DNA of 48,508 nt from an uncultured Prochlorococcus sp. (GTDB lineage: Bacteria; Cyanobacteriota; Cyanobacteriia; PCC-6307; Cyanobiaceae): positions 1-48,508 of the forward strand of contig CACGNA010000009.1 in the NCBI GenBank assembly GCA_902574425.1. The letters are read 5' to 3'. Below are positions 27,722 to 36,364 of this stretch, in pieces. The notes beneath the pieces were generated by a model, which was not told where the DNA came from, did not search any database, and saw nothing but the letters and a program-made list of their open reading frames with translations. Position 1 is the first letter of the stretch. Each line of letters starts with the position of its first letter. The position numbers and the translations under genes were made by a program.

Positions 27722-28273
27722 GTGAAAAATTCACTACCAAAAATATCTGGTCCATGGAAATTAATGCTGCTTGGGGATGGAAGTCCAACTAGACATCTGC
27801 AGCTTTTAACTAATCAAGAAACAAAAATTAAATTAATTTCAATGCAATTAGATCCTCTATTCAGCCAAGAGGGGCCAAAAGAATTGAATCAGTTAAATGG
27901 CCCTTTAATTAGAAGACAAGTATGGATTAAAAACAATAATAAAAACTTAGCTTGGGCTGAAAGTTGGTGGAATGCAGAACAAGTGAGTGAAAATTTAAAA
28001 GCCAAAGAAGAACCAATTTGGAAGAATTTAACACAAGACAGATCAGAATTGTTTAGAGAAGTTGATCGTATCTCACTGGTTAATTCAAAATGGTTAGAAG
28101 ATCAATTTTGTTATAAAGGTCCATTCTGGTCGAGAAATTATAGATTTTTTCGAGAAAAAAAGCCCCTGACAATTATTAGAGAAGTCTTCAATCCTGATTT
28201 AGAAAGTTTGCTAGGTTCTTCTGGAATTAAAGAATTTACAAATCTATTATCTTCTTCTTCTAGATCTAGGTAG
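27722..28273 (+). CDS. Cyanobacterial-type chorismate lyase
   Basis: The protein resembles the cyanobacterial chorismate-pyruvate lyase family (Synechocystis Sll1797 type), which makes 4-hydroxybenzoate, the ring precursor of plastoquinone. Visible features are the conserved SGPWKLMLLGDGSPTRHLQ near the start and the REV...EVFNP stretch near the end. The GTG start gives 183 residues. The same frame stays open for 63 bp upstream to 27659 and reads like protein (for example ILWEEKASTF), so the real start may be an unusual codon, CTG at 27659 being the best candidate. Its end overlaps the convergent gene by 27 bp. Confidence 0.82.
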   Translation: MKNSLPKISGPWKLMLLGDGSPTRHLQLLTNQETKIKLISMQLDPLFSQEGPKELNQLNGPLIRRQVWIKNNNKNLAWAESWWNAEQVSENLKAKEEPIWKNLTQDRSELFREVDRISLVNSKWLEDQFCYKGPFWSRNYRFFREKKPLTIIREVFNPDLESLLGSSGIKEFTNLLSSSSRSR

Positions 28274-28807
28274 ATTTCTTGATTTTGATTGACCTCTCTG
28301 GATTAATTGGTCTCTTGGAGTATCATTCTTTTTTTCTGTAGATCTTTGCCATCTTTGAACTGTAAAATCCATTTCATCTGGCCATTCTTCTTCTTCAATC
28401 TCTTTCCCATAAGGTAATTTTTTTTGTGTAGTTGTCTGTAAATTTTTTGGTTGCCTTAAAGATATTGCTTCTAAAGGTCTTTTTGAATGCGTTTTAGTAG
28501 ATTCATAAGAATTTGATTCTCTAGTAAATGTCTTAATATCCTCGTTATCATCGTAAAAATTATCATCATTCCAATCATCATTATCTTCATCAAAAAATAA
28601 ATCCACTTTTTCAGATACCCATCTTCCTACTTTTTTAACACTCTTACTTGTTATTCCTTGAATATCTGAGTTCCTTCGTTTACCTGGCCTAGCACCAGAT
28701 ACTCCATCAACGAATTGTCTTCCAGTTTCAAAAATTTTATCAACTTGTTTATCAACAATATTTCTATCAAAACTATTTCTAAGATTTCTAATTCTCCTTG
28801 AATCCAT
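28247..28807 (-). CDS. Hypothetical disordered, charged protein
   Basis: I do not recognise a function. The 186-residue protein has a basic N-terminus, a short possible helical part around 15-75, a strongly acidic stretch near 70-92 (many Asp, Glu and Asn), and an Arg/Ser-rich basic tail ending in four arginines. There is no membrane segment. Low complexity suggests disorder; RNA or membrane-surface binding is only a guess. The last 27 bp overlap the end of the chorismate lyase gene on the other strand, so both Arg/Ser-rich C-termini come from the same DNA. Confidence 0.7.
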   Translation of the reverse strand: MDSRRIRNLRNSFDRNIVDKQVDKIFETGRQFVDGVSGARPGKRRNSDIQGITSKSVKKVGRWVSEKVDLFFDEDNDDWNDDNFYDDNEDIKTFTRESNSYESTKTHSKRPLEAISLRQPKNLQTTTQKKLPYGKEIEEEEWPDEMDFTVQRWQRSTEKKNDTPRDQLIQRGQSKSRNLPRSRRRR

Positions 28808-28971
28808 AAATTATTTTGCTTTTTAAAATATAAATTACATTAAAAAAATAAATAATTCCAAATATAGAAACAAAAACACATCTTATTATTTTTAATCAAA
28901 CAAAATTAAACACTTTTTATTCCATGATCCATTAAAGAAATTTACACAACATTTTTTACAAGCAATATTCT
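28808..28971. other. AT-rich intergenic gap, no feature recognised
   Basis: These 164 bp between the disordered-protein gene and the sprT remnant contain no convincing ORF or hairpin. They may hold the promoter of the minus-strand gene that starts at 28807. Confidence 0.45.
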
Positions 28972-29414
28972 TTATTCTTTTTCTATAAAAAATTTCTCGC
29001 CACAATTTTGACAAGTTCCTATATATTTTAATTCTCTCCTTTCTATAGGAAATGAGTGCCTTACAGAAATTTGAAAATTCTTCTCTTTCGCATTAATTTC
29101 ATGCATCTTTTTCAAGAAATTTGGATCATGTATCTCATTTTTCTTTAATATCCTATCTACCAATGAATGAATCATTTCATAACATAAAGTACTGTTTATT
29201 TCAGCAGTGGATAATTTACTCAAAATAGGTTTCGATAAGATAATTTCAGAATCTACAAGACCATTAATTCGTTTTCTGTTATAAAAACCAGCATTAGTTT
29301 TTAATCTATTGTCAATCTAACTTTTACTAAAGGTTGATTATTAACAGCTAAAGAATTTTCAAAATATTGACTATTAAATCTATGAAATAACGGTAAAAGG
29401 GGGATTACAGGCAT
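28972..29414 (-). pseudogene. Broken SprT-like zinc metalloprotease gene
   Basis: This is a decayed SprT/Spartan-like gene, a family with an HExxH zinc protease core and a zinc-ribbon tail. The first part starts at ATG 29414 (MPVIPLLPLFHRFN...) and stops at TAA 29301-29303 after 37 codons. The rest continues in another frame (NRLKTNAGFY onward) to 28972, where CQNCG is the first half of the zinc ribbon. One missing base between about 29312 and 29320 would restore a single protein of about 147 residues. In addition the active-site HExxH has become YEMIH (29167-29181; first ligand codon TAT instead of CAT). A sequencing error could explain the frame change but hardly both defects. A downstream fragment could still start at TTG 29223. 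Confidence 0.8.
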
Positions 29415-29500
29415 TATGGATTAAAATTAGTATTATTTTGACAAAAAAAGCCATCAAAAACGATTTCTTTTCTTAAAGTAATAAAAAAACTTAAACTAAC

Positions 29501-29920
29501 ATGGATGCAACACTAGTTAAAGATATCGGAATTAAAGCATTATTAGTTGGCGGAGCAGTACTAGTTTCTTTTTGGACTTTTAATGCAGTCAAATTAGTTA
29601 TAAGTGCAAGGGGGATTAATCCATTAGTAAGAAAGTTTTTTGATCAGATAGCTGCTGGCAGAATTGATGCAGCTTATGGTTTGACTACAAAAACTTATAA
29701 AACTCATGTTAAGCGCCAAGACTTTCTTAAATTTTTAGCTAGTTTAAACCTCAATAAATACAGAAATTTAAAATCAGGAAGACCTAGAGTCCAAGAAGAT
29801 CAAATCATAATTACTTTGAATTTAAAATCAGAAGACAAACAAGATGAGCTCCCATTAGATTTTACTTTCGCAAAAACTGACAATGATTGGAAAATAGACA
29901 GAATAGCTAAAGTTAATTAA
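29501..29920 (+). CDS. Membrane-anchored NTF2-like (DUF4864-like) protein
   Basis: The 139-residue protein has one N-terminal transmembrane helix (about 10-33), then a small alpha/beta domain. The segment FFDQIAAGRIDAAYGLTT followed by beta strands ending in DFTFAKTDNDWKIDRI resembles DUF4864/NTF2-like folds that bind small ligands or act as scaffolds. No catalytic residues can be named. It ends 9 bp before the ATP-dependent DNA ligase gene on the same strand, so co-transcription is likely, but a functional link is unknown. Confidence 0.75.
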   Translation: MDATLVKDIGIKALLVGGAVLVSFWTFNAVKLVISARGINPLVRKFFDQIAAGRIDAAYGLTTKTYKTHVKRQDFLKFLASLNLNKYRNLKSGRPRVQEDQIIITLNLKSEDKQDELPLDFTFAKTDNDWKIDRIAKVN

Positions 29921-29929
29921 TAATTTCTT

Positions 29930-31258
29930 GTGAGGCAAAAAGAATTGTTAAAAGAAGAAATAATACGTCAATTAGAATTACACCCAAGCAGATTAGATAA
30001 AGAGAAAATCATCTTGGAATCAATGGATAAAGGCCTCGATGATTTTTTTGAAGGCATCCGTATGGCACTTGATCCATTGGTAACTTTTGGTGTAAAAATT
30101 GTTCCTGAGAAAGAGAATGAAAAAAGTCAAAAATTTTTATGGAAAGATTTTAAAGAATTAGCCAATAAACTTATTCAAAGAGAACTTACTGGTCACGCTG
30201 CTCGTGATGCAATTCTTACTGCGATGGGATCTTCAACAAAAGAAGAGTGGAATGGATTTTATAGACGAGTTTTAATTAAAGATCTTAGATGTGGTGTGTC
30301 TGAAAAAACAATCAACAAGATAGCAAAGAAATTTCCCAAATATGCGATTCCTATTTTTTCTTGTCCATTAGCTCATGACAGTGCAAATCATGAAAAAAAA
30401 ATGATAGGAAAAAAGCAAATTGAAATCAAATTAGATGGAGTTCGCGTCTTAACTATTATTAGACAAAATAAAGTAGAAATGTTTTCTCGTAATGGGAAAC
30501 AATTCCATAATTTTGGTCATATTATCTCAGAAATAGAAAACGTATTAAAAGAAGATCCTGCACCCTATGACTTAGTCCTAGATGGTGAAGTAATGAGCGC
30601 TAACTTTCAGGATTTAATGAAACAGGTACATAGAAAAGATGGCAAACAAACCCAAGATGCAGTTCTCCACCTATTTGACTTATGTCCCCTTGAAAACTTC
30701 CAAAAAGGGAGATGGAATACTAGTCAAACAACCAGAAGTTTATTAGTAAAAGAATGGGTAGCAAAACATTCTATGCTTCTAAAACATATACAAACACTTG
30801 CATGGGAAAATGTAGATCTTGACACCATTGAGGGACAGAAAAGATTTATAGAGCTGAATAAATCTGCTGTGGAGGGTGGATATGAAGGAGTAATGATTAA
30901 AGATCCTGATGCTATGTATGAATGTAAAAGAACACACAGCTGGTTAAAAGCAAAACCTTTCATTGAAGTCACTTTAAAAGTTGTATCGGTTGAGGAAGGC
31001 ACAGGTCGTAATAAAGGTAGACTGGGAGCAATACTGGTTGAAGGGGAAGATGATGGGTATGAATACAGTCTCAGTTGCGGTAGTGGTTTTAGTGATATCC
31101 AACGTGAAGAATATTGGTCAAAACGCAATCATCTCATTGGTCAACTTGTAGAAATCAGAGCTGATGCAAAAACTAAATCCAAGGATGCGGTGGCTTTTAG
31201 TCTTAGGTTTCCTAGATTCAAATGCTTTAGAGGATTTAAGGCTGGAGAAAAAGTTTAA
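29930..31258 (+). CDS. ATP-dependent DNA ligase, T4-phage-like
   Basis: This enzyme should seal DNA nicks through a lysine-AMP intermediate. The adenylated lysine is Lys167 in KLDG (motif I), followed by LDGEV (motif III region), EGVMIKDP (motif IV) and WLKAKP (motif V). An OB-fold domain forms the C-terminus. The N-terminal domain resembles T4 phage ligase: RELTGHAA and RRVLIKDLRCG match T4 RKLTGNAA and RRVMMRDLECG as I recall them. Length 442 is close to T4 (487). Bacterial replication normally uses NAD-dependent LigA, which is not in this window, so this is probably a repair or phage-derived extra ligase. The start is GTG at 29930, since an in-frame stop lies just upstream. Confidence 0.92.
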   Translation: MRQKELLKEEIIRQLELHPSRLDKEKIILESMDKGLDDFFEGIRMALDPLVTFGVKIVPEKENEKSQKFLWKDFKELANKLIQRELTGHAARDAILTAMGSSTKEEWNGFYRRVLIKDLRCGVSEKTINKIAKKFPKYAIPIFSCPLAHDSANHEKKMIGKKQIEIKLDGVRVLTIIRQNKVEMFSRNGKQFHNFGHIISEIENVLKEDPAPYDLVLDGEVMSANFQDLMKQVHRKDGKQTQDAVLHLFDLCPLENFQKGRWNTSQTTRSLLVKEWVAKHSMLLKHIQTLAWENVDLDTIEGQKRFIELNKSAVEGGYEGVMIKDPDAMYECKRTHSWLKAKPFIEVTLKVVSVEEGTGRNKGRLGAILVEGEDDGYEYSLSCGSGFSDIQREEYWSKRNHLIGQLVEIRADAKTKSKDAVAFSLRFPRFKCFRGFKAGEKV

Positions 31259-31372
31259 ATTTTAAAAAAATATTCAACAAAGTAGTCAATGCAAAATGTG
31301 GTTTTAAATTAAAAAAACTTAAAATCTTACCTATAAAATATAAGAATAATTATCAGTAATTTTGTGAGACTT

Positions 31373-31525
31373 ATGACAAAGAAAATTGTTTTCAACTACA
31401 TAAAAACACCCTGTGGACAAGCAAAATATATCGAATTAGAAGCTAACAAAACTTTACTAGGAAAATTTAGGCTTTTGTGGTTTGTCTTGATTGCATCTAT
31501 TAGAGATTGGAATATTAAAGATTAA
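31373..31525 (+). CDS. Small hypothetical protein, 50 residues
   Basis: A 50-codon ORF with an ATG start (an in-frame GTG lies 9 bp upstream) fills the gap between the ligase and the VTT-domain gene. The sequence has a coherent, non-repetitive composition: a polar N-terminal half and a hydrophobic stretch (LLWFVLIASI) near the end followed by RDWNIKD. That stretch is too short for a sure transmembrane helix. I know no family for it. It converges on the VTT gene with 4 bp between stops, which supports a real gene in this compact genome. Confidence 0.55.
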   Translation: MTKKIVFNYIKTPCGQAKYIELEANKTLLGKFRLLWFVLIASIRDWNIKD

Positions 31526-31529
31526 ATTC

Positions 31530-32126
31530 TTAGGAGTTTTCAAAATATTCTCTAGAGTATTTAGCTAAGAAATATACCACTAAAAACGTTGAAACAACTC
31601 CAATGGTAGTCATATATAAATTATTTGGTGATTGCACATTTTTTAACTCCTGGAGACTTTTTGCTAAACTACCTATTGAGCAATAAAGAAAAGTTCCTGG
31701 AATTATTCCAAGAAGACCAAGAGCAAAATCTCTAAATTTAACATTATTCAAACCATAAAAATAATTAAGAATACTGAAAGGAAATATCGGCGATAATCTC
31801 GCTAAAAAAATTAATTTAAGTCCGCCTTTTTCTACTACTTTCTCCATAACACTTAATTTTGGATAACGGCTAAAAAGGTTTTTTAGCTTTTTTGCAAAAA
31901 AACTTTTTGATACAAAAAATGCAACTGATGCCCCTATGGAAGCCGAAATGAAAACGATAATTGAACCTAAATATGAGCCATATAAAAAACCTGATAATAG
32001 AGATAACCAAGAAGCTGGAAGTATAAATAAAACAATTAAAATATAAATGCAAACAAACGAAAAAACGCCAATTCCAGTATTAAAAAAAAAAGACAAATTA
32101 TAAATATTTTCTAGGAATATATTCAT
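31530..32126 (-). CDS. VTT-domain (TVP38/TMEM64/DedA-like) membrane protein
   Basis: This is an integral membrane protein of the VTT/SNARE-associated superfamily, related to DedA and TVP38 proteins now thought to move lipids across membranes. I use ATG 32126 (198 residues), two bases after the valS stop; a TTG two codons upstream would overlap valS. Several hydrophobic segments are present. The family core is visible as GFLYGSYLG with a glycine-rich segment after it, then FLARLSPIFPFSILNYFYGL. It is downstream of valS on the same strand and probably shares its transcript. Confidence 0.88.
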   Translation of the reverse strand: MNIFLENIYNLSFFFNTGIGVFSFVCIYILIVLFILPASWLSLLSGFLYGSYLGSIIVFISASIGASVAFFVSKSFFAKKLKNLFSRYPKLSVMEKVVEKGGLKLIFLARLSPIFPFSILNYFYGLNNVKFRDFALGLLGIIPGTFLYCSIGSLAKSLQELKNVQSPNNLYMTTIGVVSTFLVVYFLAKYSREYFENS

Positions 32127-32128
32127 TC

Positions 32129-34891
32129 TCAATTCAAAAGTTCGAGTTTTTTTGTAATGCTCGCCATTTGTACCGAACCCTCGTTTAATTTAAATCTACA
32201 TTCATCAACAATATCTTTTGGAGCCTTATCAACGAAATTTTTATTAGATAATCTCTTATTTAAATTATCTAATTCAATAGTCACCTTTTTTAAATCCTTG
32301 GTTAACCTTTCCTTTAATGCATCTAAATTTACAAAATCATGAAAAGGTAAGTAAACCTCTAAATCACTAATTATCCCAGAAAAAGATTTAGCAAACTCTT
32401 TTTTATCAACAGCATTAGTTTTAAAAATAAATACTTCAGAAGATTTAGTTAAGGTTTGAATATCATCAACCAAAATTTTTAAAAAATCAATCAATTCATC
32501 ATTATCTGAAATTAAGTAAACAGGAACTTTTTCTGATGGCTTGAGGCCTAATTCAGCTCTCAAATTTCTAATCAATCTAATAATTTCAAAGAGTTGCTGA
32601 AAGGAATTATCAAGCTTATTATCAACAAATTTATTTTCTTGGGTTGGCCATTTTTGAAGAGATAATAATTCTTTATCTGGTTTTAGTTGCAGTGCATGCC
32701 AAAGTTCTTCAGTAATGTGCGGCATAAAAGGATGAATCATCACCAAAATATCATTAAGTACTTTTATTAAAACCTTTTCAGATATTTGTCTATTTTTATT
32801 CTGTTTATTATTAAACCTTTGTTTAGCAAATTCTACATACCAATCACAAAAATCATTCCATGAAAATTCATATAGTAGTTTCGCAGATTCTCCTAATTTA
32901 TATTCTTTCAATAAACCAGCGACCTTTGTATTAACCTGATTCAATTTCGATAAAATCCACTTATCACATAACTCTAAAGAATTTTCATCACTCTCATTAA
33001 GCGAATCATTATTGCTAGAAGTTTTATTAATTAATACAAATTTAGTTGCATTCCATAATTTATTCGCAAAATTTCTTGAAGCTTCAACAGTTGAAGATGT
33101 ATCTTTTTTTCGATCAAAATCAAGTCGGATATCTTGTCCGGCGCCTGCAACTTCTCGAATTAAAGCAAATCGCAAAGCATCAGAACCATATTTATCAATT
33201 AATAGTATTGGATCAATACCATTACCTGAACTTTTACTCATTTTTTTATTATTTTCATCTCGAACTAAACCATGAATATAAACATCCTTAAAAGGAATAT
33301 TATTCGTGAAAGTATTCCCCATCATTGTCATTCTCGCCACCCAGAAGAAAATAATATCGAAACCAGTAACAAGAACACTATTTGGATACCATTTTTTAAA
33401 ATCCGGATCACTTGTATTTGGCCAGCCAAGGGTTGAAAAAGGCCATAAACCACTTGAGAACCAAGTATCCAAAACATCTTTATCACGAACCAATTTAATA
33501 TTTAATCCAAATTGTTTATTAGCTTTGATTAAGGCATCATCTTCATTTCTTGCAACGACATATGGGGTATTTTGTTCTACTGAGTCTTGAGAGCCGTCTA
33601 AAACGTACCATGCTGGTATTTGGTGCCCCCACCATAATTGCCTACTGATACACCAATCATTAATATTCTCTAACCAATCCTTATAAACTTTCTCCCAGCG
33701 TGGGGGAATAAACGATGGTTTTTTATAATCAATTTCATTAAGACATCCTTGAGATATATCATCCATTTTCAAAAACCATTGTGTTGACAATAAAGGTTCA
33801 ATTGGCACCTTACCTCTATCAGAAAAAGGAACGGTATGTTTATAATCCTCTATCTTTGTCAAAAGGCCTAAGTTATCCAATTCTTTAATAATTTTCTTTC
33901 TAGCCTCATATCTATCTAAATTTTGAAATTCACCAGCATTAATATTTAAAGTCCCATCTTTATTCATTACATTGATCTGTTTTAAATTATGCCTCTTTCC
34001 TATTGCAAAATCATTTGGGTCGTGCGCTGGAGTAACTTTGACACATCCCGTACCAAAATCTTTATCAACATGTGAATCAGCGATAATTGGTATTTCTCTA
34101 TTAATCAAAGGGACTATAACTTTGCCACCAATAAATTCTTTATATCTATCATCATCAGGATTAACTGCAACAGCAGTATCACCCAAGAGAGTTTCTGGTC
34201 TTGTTGTTGCCACCTCTAAGTACTTATCTAACTGTTCACCATTTTTAGAAATTAAAGGGTATTTAAAATGCCATAAATGACCATTTACTTCTTGCATTTC
34301 AACTTCAAGATCACTTACGGCAGATTGAGACTCAGGACACCAATTAACTAAATATTCACCTCTATAAATTAAATTCTTTTTATAAAGAATATTAAAAGCC
34401 TCAATAACTGCCTCATTTAATTTTTGATCGAGAGTAAATCTTTCCCTAGTCCAGTCAACTGAATATCCTATCCTCTTTAATTGAGAAACTATTCTGCCAC
34501 CACTTTGTTCTTTCCAGTTCCATGCTCTTTTAAGAAATTCATCTCTTCCAATATCCTCGCTTGTTTTGCCTTCACTTTTTAATTGTTTTTCGAGAATAGT
34601 TTGAACAGCTATTGAAGCATGATCAGTTCCTGGTAAACACAAAACATTCTTCCCTAAAAGTCTTTGAAATCGTACTACAACATCTATCAAAGCTGTATTA
34701 AATGCATGTCCCATATGCAAAGATCCAGTTACATTTGGTGGCGGAATAACAATACAAAAAGGCTCGCCATCATCCTCATAGTTAGGACTAAAGGCCTTTA
34801 AACTTTCCCATTTTTCTTGCCACTTTTTTTCTACTTCAAAAGGTGAATAATTCTCTAAAGATAATTGATCATTCATCTCTGTCATATGCAA
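32129..34891 (-). CDS. valS: Valyl-tRNA synthetase
   Basis: ValRS charges tRNA-Val and edits mischarged threonine. This class I enzyme of about 920 residues has the HIGH-type motif HMGH at 59-62, an editing domain with TTRPETLLGDTAV at about 229-241, and KMSKS at 550-554. A C-terminal coiled coil ends in repeated charged residues (about 855-920). The start is uncertain among ATGs at 34891, 34885 and 34876. Upstream on the same strand are an A-type Fe-S carrier gene and a tRNA-Val gene, so the synthetase lies near one of its own substrates. Confidence 0.97.
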   Translation of the reverse strand: MHMTEMNDQLSLENYSPFEVEKKWQEKWESLKAFSPNYEDDGEPFCIVIPPPNVTGSLHMGHAFNTALIDVVVRFQRLLGKNVLCLPGTDHASIAVQTILEKQLKSEGKTSEDIGRDEFLKRAWNWKEQSGGRIVSQLKRIGYSVDWTRERFTLDQKLNEAVIEAFNILYKKNLIYRGEYLVNWCPESQSAVSDLEVEMQEVNGHLWHFKYPLISKNGEQLDKYLEVATTRPETLLGDTAVAVNPDDDRYKEFIGGKVIVPLINREIPIIADSHVDKDFGTGCVKVTPAHDPNDFAIGKRHNLKQINVMNKDGTLNINAGEFQNLDRYEARKKIIKELDNLGLLTKIEDYKHTVPFSDRGKVPIEPLLSTQWFLKMDDISQGCLNEIDYKKPSFIPPRWEKVYKDWLENINDWCISRQLWWGHQIPAWYVLDGSQDSVEQNTPYVVARNEDDALIKANKQFGLNIKLVRDKDVLDTWFSSGLWPFSTLGWPNTSDPDFKKWYPNSVLVTGFDIIFFWVARMTMMGNTFTNNIPFKDVYIHGLVRDENNKKMSKSSGNGIDPILLIDKYGSDALRFALIREVAGAGQDIRLDFDRKKDTSSTVEASRNFANKLWNATKFVLINKTSSNNDSLNESDENSLELCDKWILSKLNQVNTKVAGLLKEYKLGESAKLLYEFSWNDFCDWYVEFAKQRFNNKQNKNRQISEKVLIKVLNDILVMIHPFMPHITEELWHALQLKPDKELLSLQKWPTQENKFVDNKLDNSFQQLFEIIRLIRNLRAELGLKPSEKVPVYLISDNDELIDFLKILVDDIQTLTKSSEVFIFKTNAVDKKEFAKSFSGIISDLEVYLPFHDFVNLDALKERLTKDLKKVTIELDNLNKRLSNKNFVDKAPKDIVDECRFKLNEGSVQMASITKKLELLN

Positions 34892-34983
34892 ATTTTATTT
34901 CAAGAAACTTTTTATTTTATTTTATCTTGATAGCAGCCAATTAATGAAAATAATATTAGTTTGCAAAAAAAGGCACATTAATT

Positions 34984-35325
34984 CTACAAAAGTTTGAAGC
35001 CAGAACCGCAGGAGCAACGTTTGGCATTTTTTGGTGTTGAAATAAGAAATCCACCACCGCCTAAATCACCGTAATAATCTAATTTTAAATCTTTAAGTAA
35101 ATTAAACTTTTTTACATCCGCATATAAAGTGACTCCTTCTGTTCTTGAGATAGGGGATCCATTACATGTGCCTGGCCTTAATTTAATATGCATCCATCCT
35201 TCGGAACAATTTTTATCCTCAACCAAATCAATTGACATTTTCCCAGGAGAACCTCCAAAAGAAGCTTGCCTAGATAGTTCTGAAGCAGCGCTATGACTGA
35301 TTGAAAGATTGAGGATCTCAGTCAC
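34984..35325 (-). CDS. A-type iron-sulfur cluster carrier (IscA/HesB family)
   Basis: This is a small scaffold or carrier protein that helps deliver Fe-S clusters. The C-terminal CSCG motif (Cys104, Cys106) followed by GSGF is the family signature; Cys54 may be the third ligand. I use GTG at 35325, giving 113 residues starting MTEILNLSIS, the normal family length. A longer frame back to 35370 would run into the tRNA-Val gene and encode sequence unlike the family, so I rejected it. It starts 15 bp beyond the tRNA 3' end, which suggests processing from a tRNA-mRNA transcript. Confidence 0.9.
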   Translation of the reverse strand: MTEILNLSISHSAASELSRQASFGGSPGKMSIDLVEDKNCSEGWMHIKLRPGTCNGSPISRTEGVTLYADVKKFNLLKDLKLDYYGDLGGGGFLISTPKNAKRCSCGSGFKLL

Positions 35326-35340
35326 TAGAAAAATAATAAA

Positions 35341-35412
<72 letters not shown>

Positions 35413-35511
35413 TTATAATAAACTATTCTAATAGACGAAGTTGAAATATTTATAATAAGTATTTAAATATTTCATGATTGAGGCAAAATTAAATTAATAA
35501 AAAAATACCCT

Positions 35512-36357
35512 ATGTCCTCAAACGATAGATATAACTTGCAAAAAAATTCCTATTTAGAGACTATAGAGAATTTTAAAATTTTAATATCTAATGTCAAATC
35601 ATTAAAAGATAAAACTTGGGGATGCCCTTGGCAGAAAATACAGTCTCATAAATCTTTGATCCCATTTTTACATGAAGAAAGTAGTGAATTTATAGACGCG
35701 ATATATGAAAAAACGGCTGATAACATATGTGAAGAGTTAGGAGATCTTTTATTACAAATAATGCTTCATGCTGAAATCGGTTACGAAAAGAAAGAATTTG
35801 AACTAAATGATGTTATAAAAAATCTAAACAAGAAAATTATTAATAGACATCCATATATTTTCAAAAAAAAAGAAAAAGTATCTCTAGAAAAATCGCAACA
35901 GATTTGGGAAAATATTAAAAATTCAGAAAAAGAAGCCCCTCATATGGAATCTCCAATTAGTAAAAATTTAAATTTGAAAATCAAAAATTTACCGCCAACG
36001 GTTGGAACAGATGAAATCACTAAAGTTGTAAAAGAATATGGTTTTAAATGGGAGAGTACCGATCAGATTTTTAAAAAGTTAGAAGAAGAGATTAATGAAT
36101 TAAAGGAAGCAATTAAAAGTAATAATGATTCAGACATAAAAAATGAATTTGGGGATATTTATTTTACCCTTCTGAATCTCTCAAACTTTTTAAAAATAAA
36201 TCCTGAATCAGCTCTTCAAAAAACTAATAAAAAATTTTTAGACAGATTTTCAATCATTGAACATCATGCAGGAGATAATATTAAAAAACAAACTCCTAAA
36301 GATTTTCAACGGCTTTGGCAAATAGCCAAGCAGCAACTTATGAGAAAAAATTCTTAA
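35512..36357 (+). CDS. mazG: Nucleoside triphosphate pyrophosphohydrolase MazG
   Basis: MazG hydrolyses NTPs or dNTPs to monophosphates, removing aberrant nucleotides and, in some bacteria, affecting (p)ppGpp levels. The 281-residue protein has the usual two MazG domains. The first has metal-binding EESSE (55-59) and EELGD (74-78); the second has EEEINEL and NEFGDI near 186-210. It starts 99 bp from the divergent tRNA-Val gene and leads a ten-gene plus-strand run, with speE 7 bp downstream. Marine cyanophages carry their own mazG genes, but this chromosomal form is the full bacterial two-domain type. Confidence 0.93.
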   Translation: MSSNDRYNLQKNSYLETIENFKILISNVKSLKDKTWGCPWQKIQSHKSLIPFLHEESSEFIDAIYEKTADNICEELGDLLLQIMLHAEIGYEKKEFELNDVIKNLNKKIINRHPYIFKKKEKVSLEKSQQIWENIKNSEKEAPHMESPISKNLNLKIKNLPPTVGTDEITKVVKEYGFKWESTDQIFKKLEEEINELKEAIKSNNDSDIKNEFGDIYFTLLNLSNFLKINPESALQKTNKKFLDRFSIIEHHAGDNIKKQTPKDFQRLWQIAKQQLMRKNS

Positions 36358-36364
36358 AAAGAAA

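Noticed and set aside
33012-34280. Several 80-100-codon plus-strand ORFs opposite valS
   Set aside because: All lie wholly inside valS, whose motifs are intact; they look like chance open frames.
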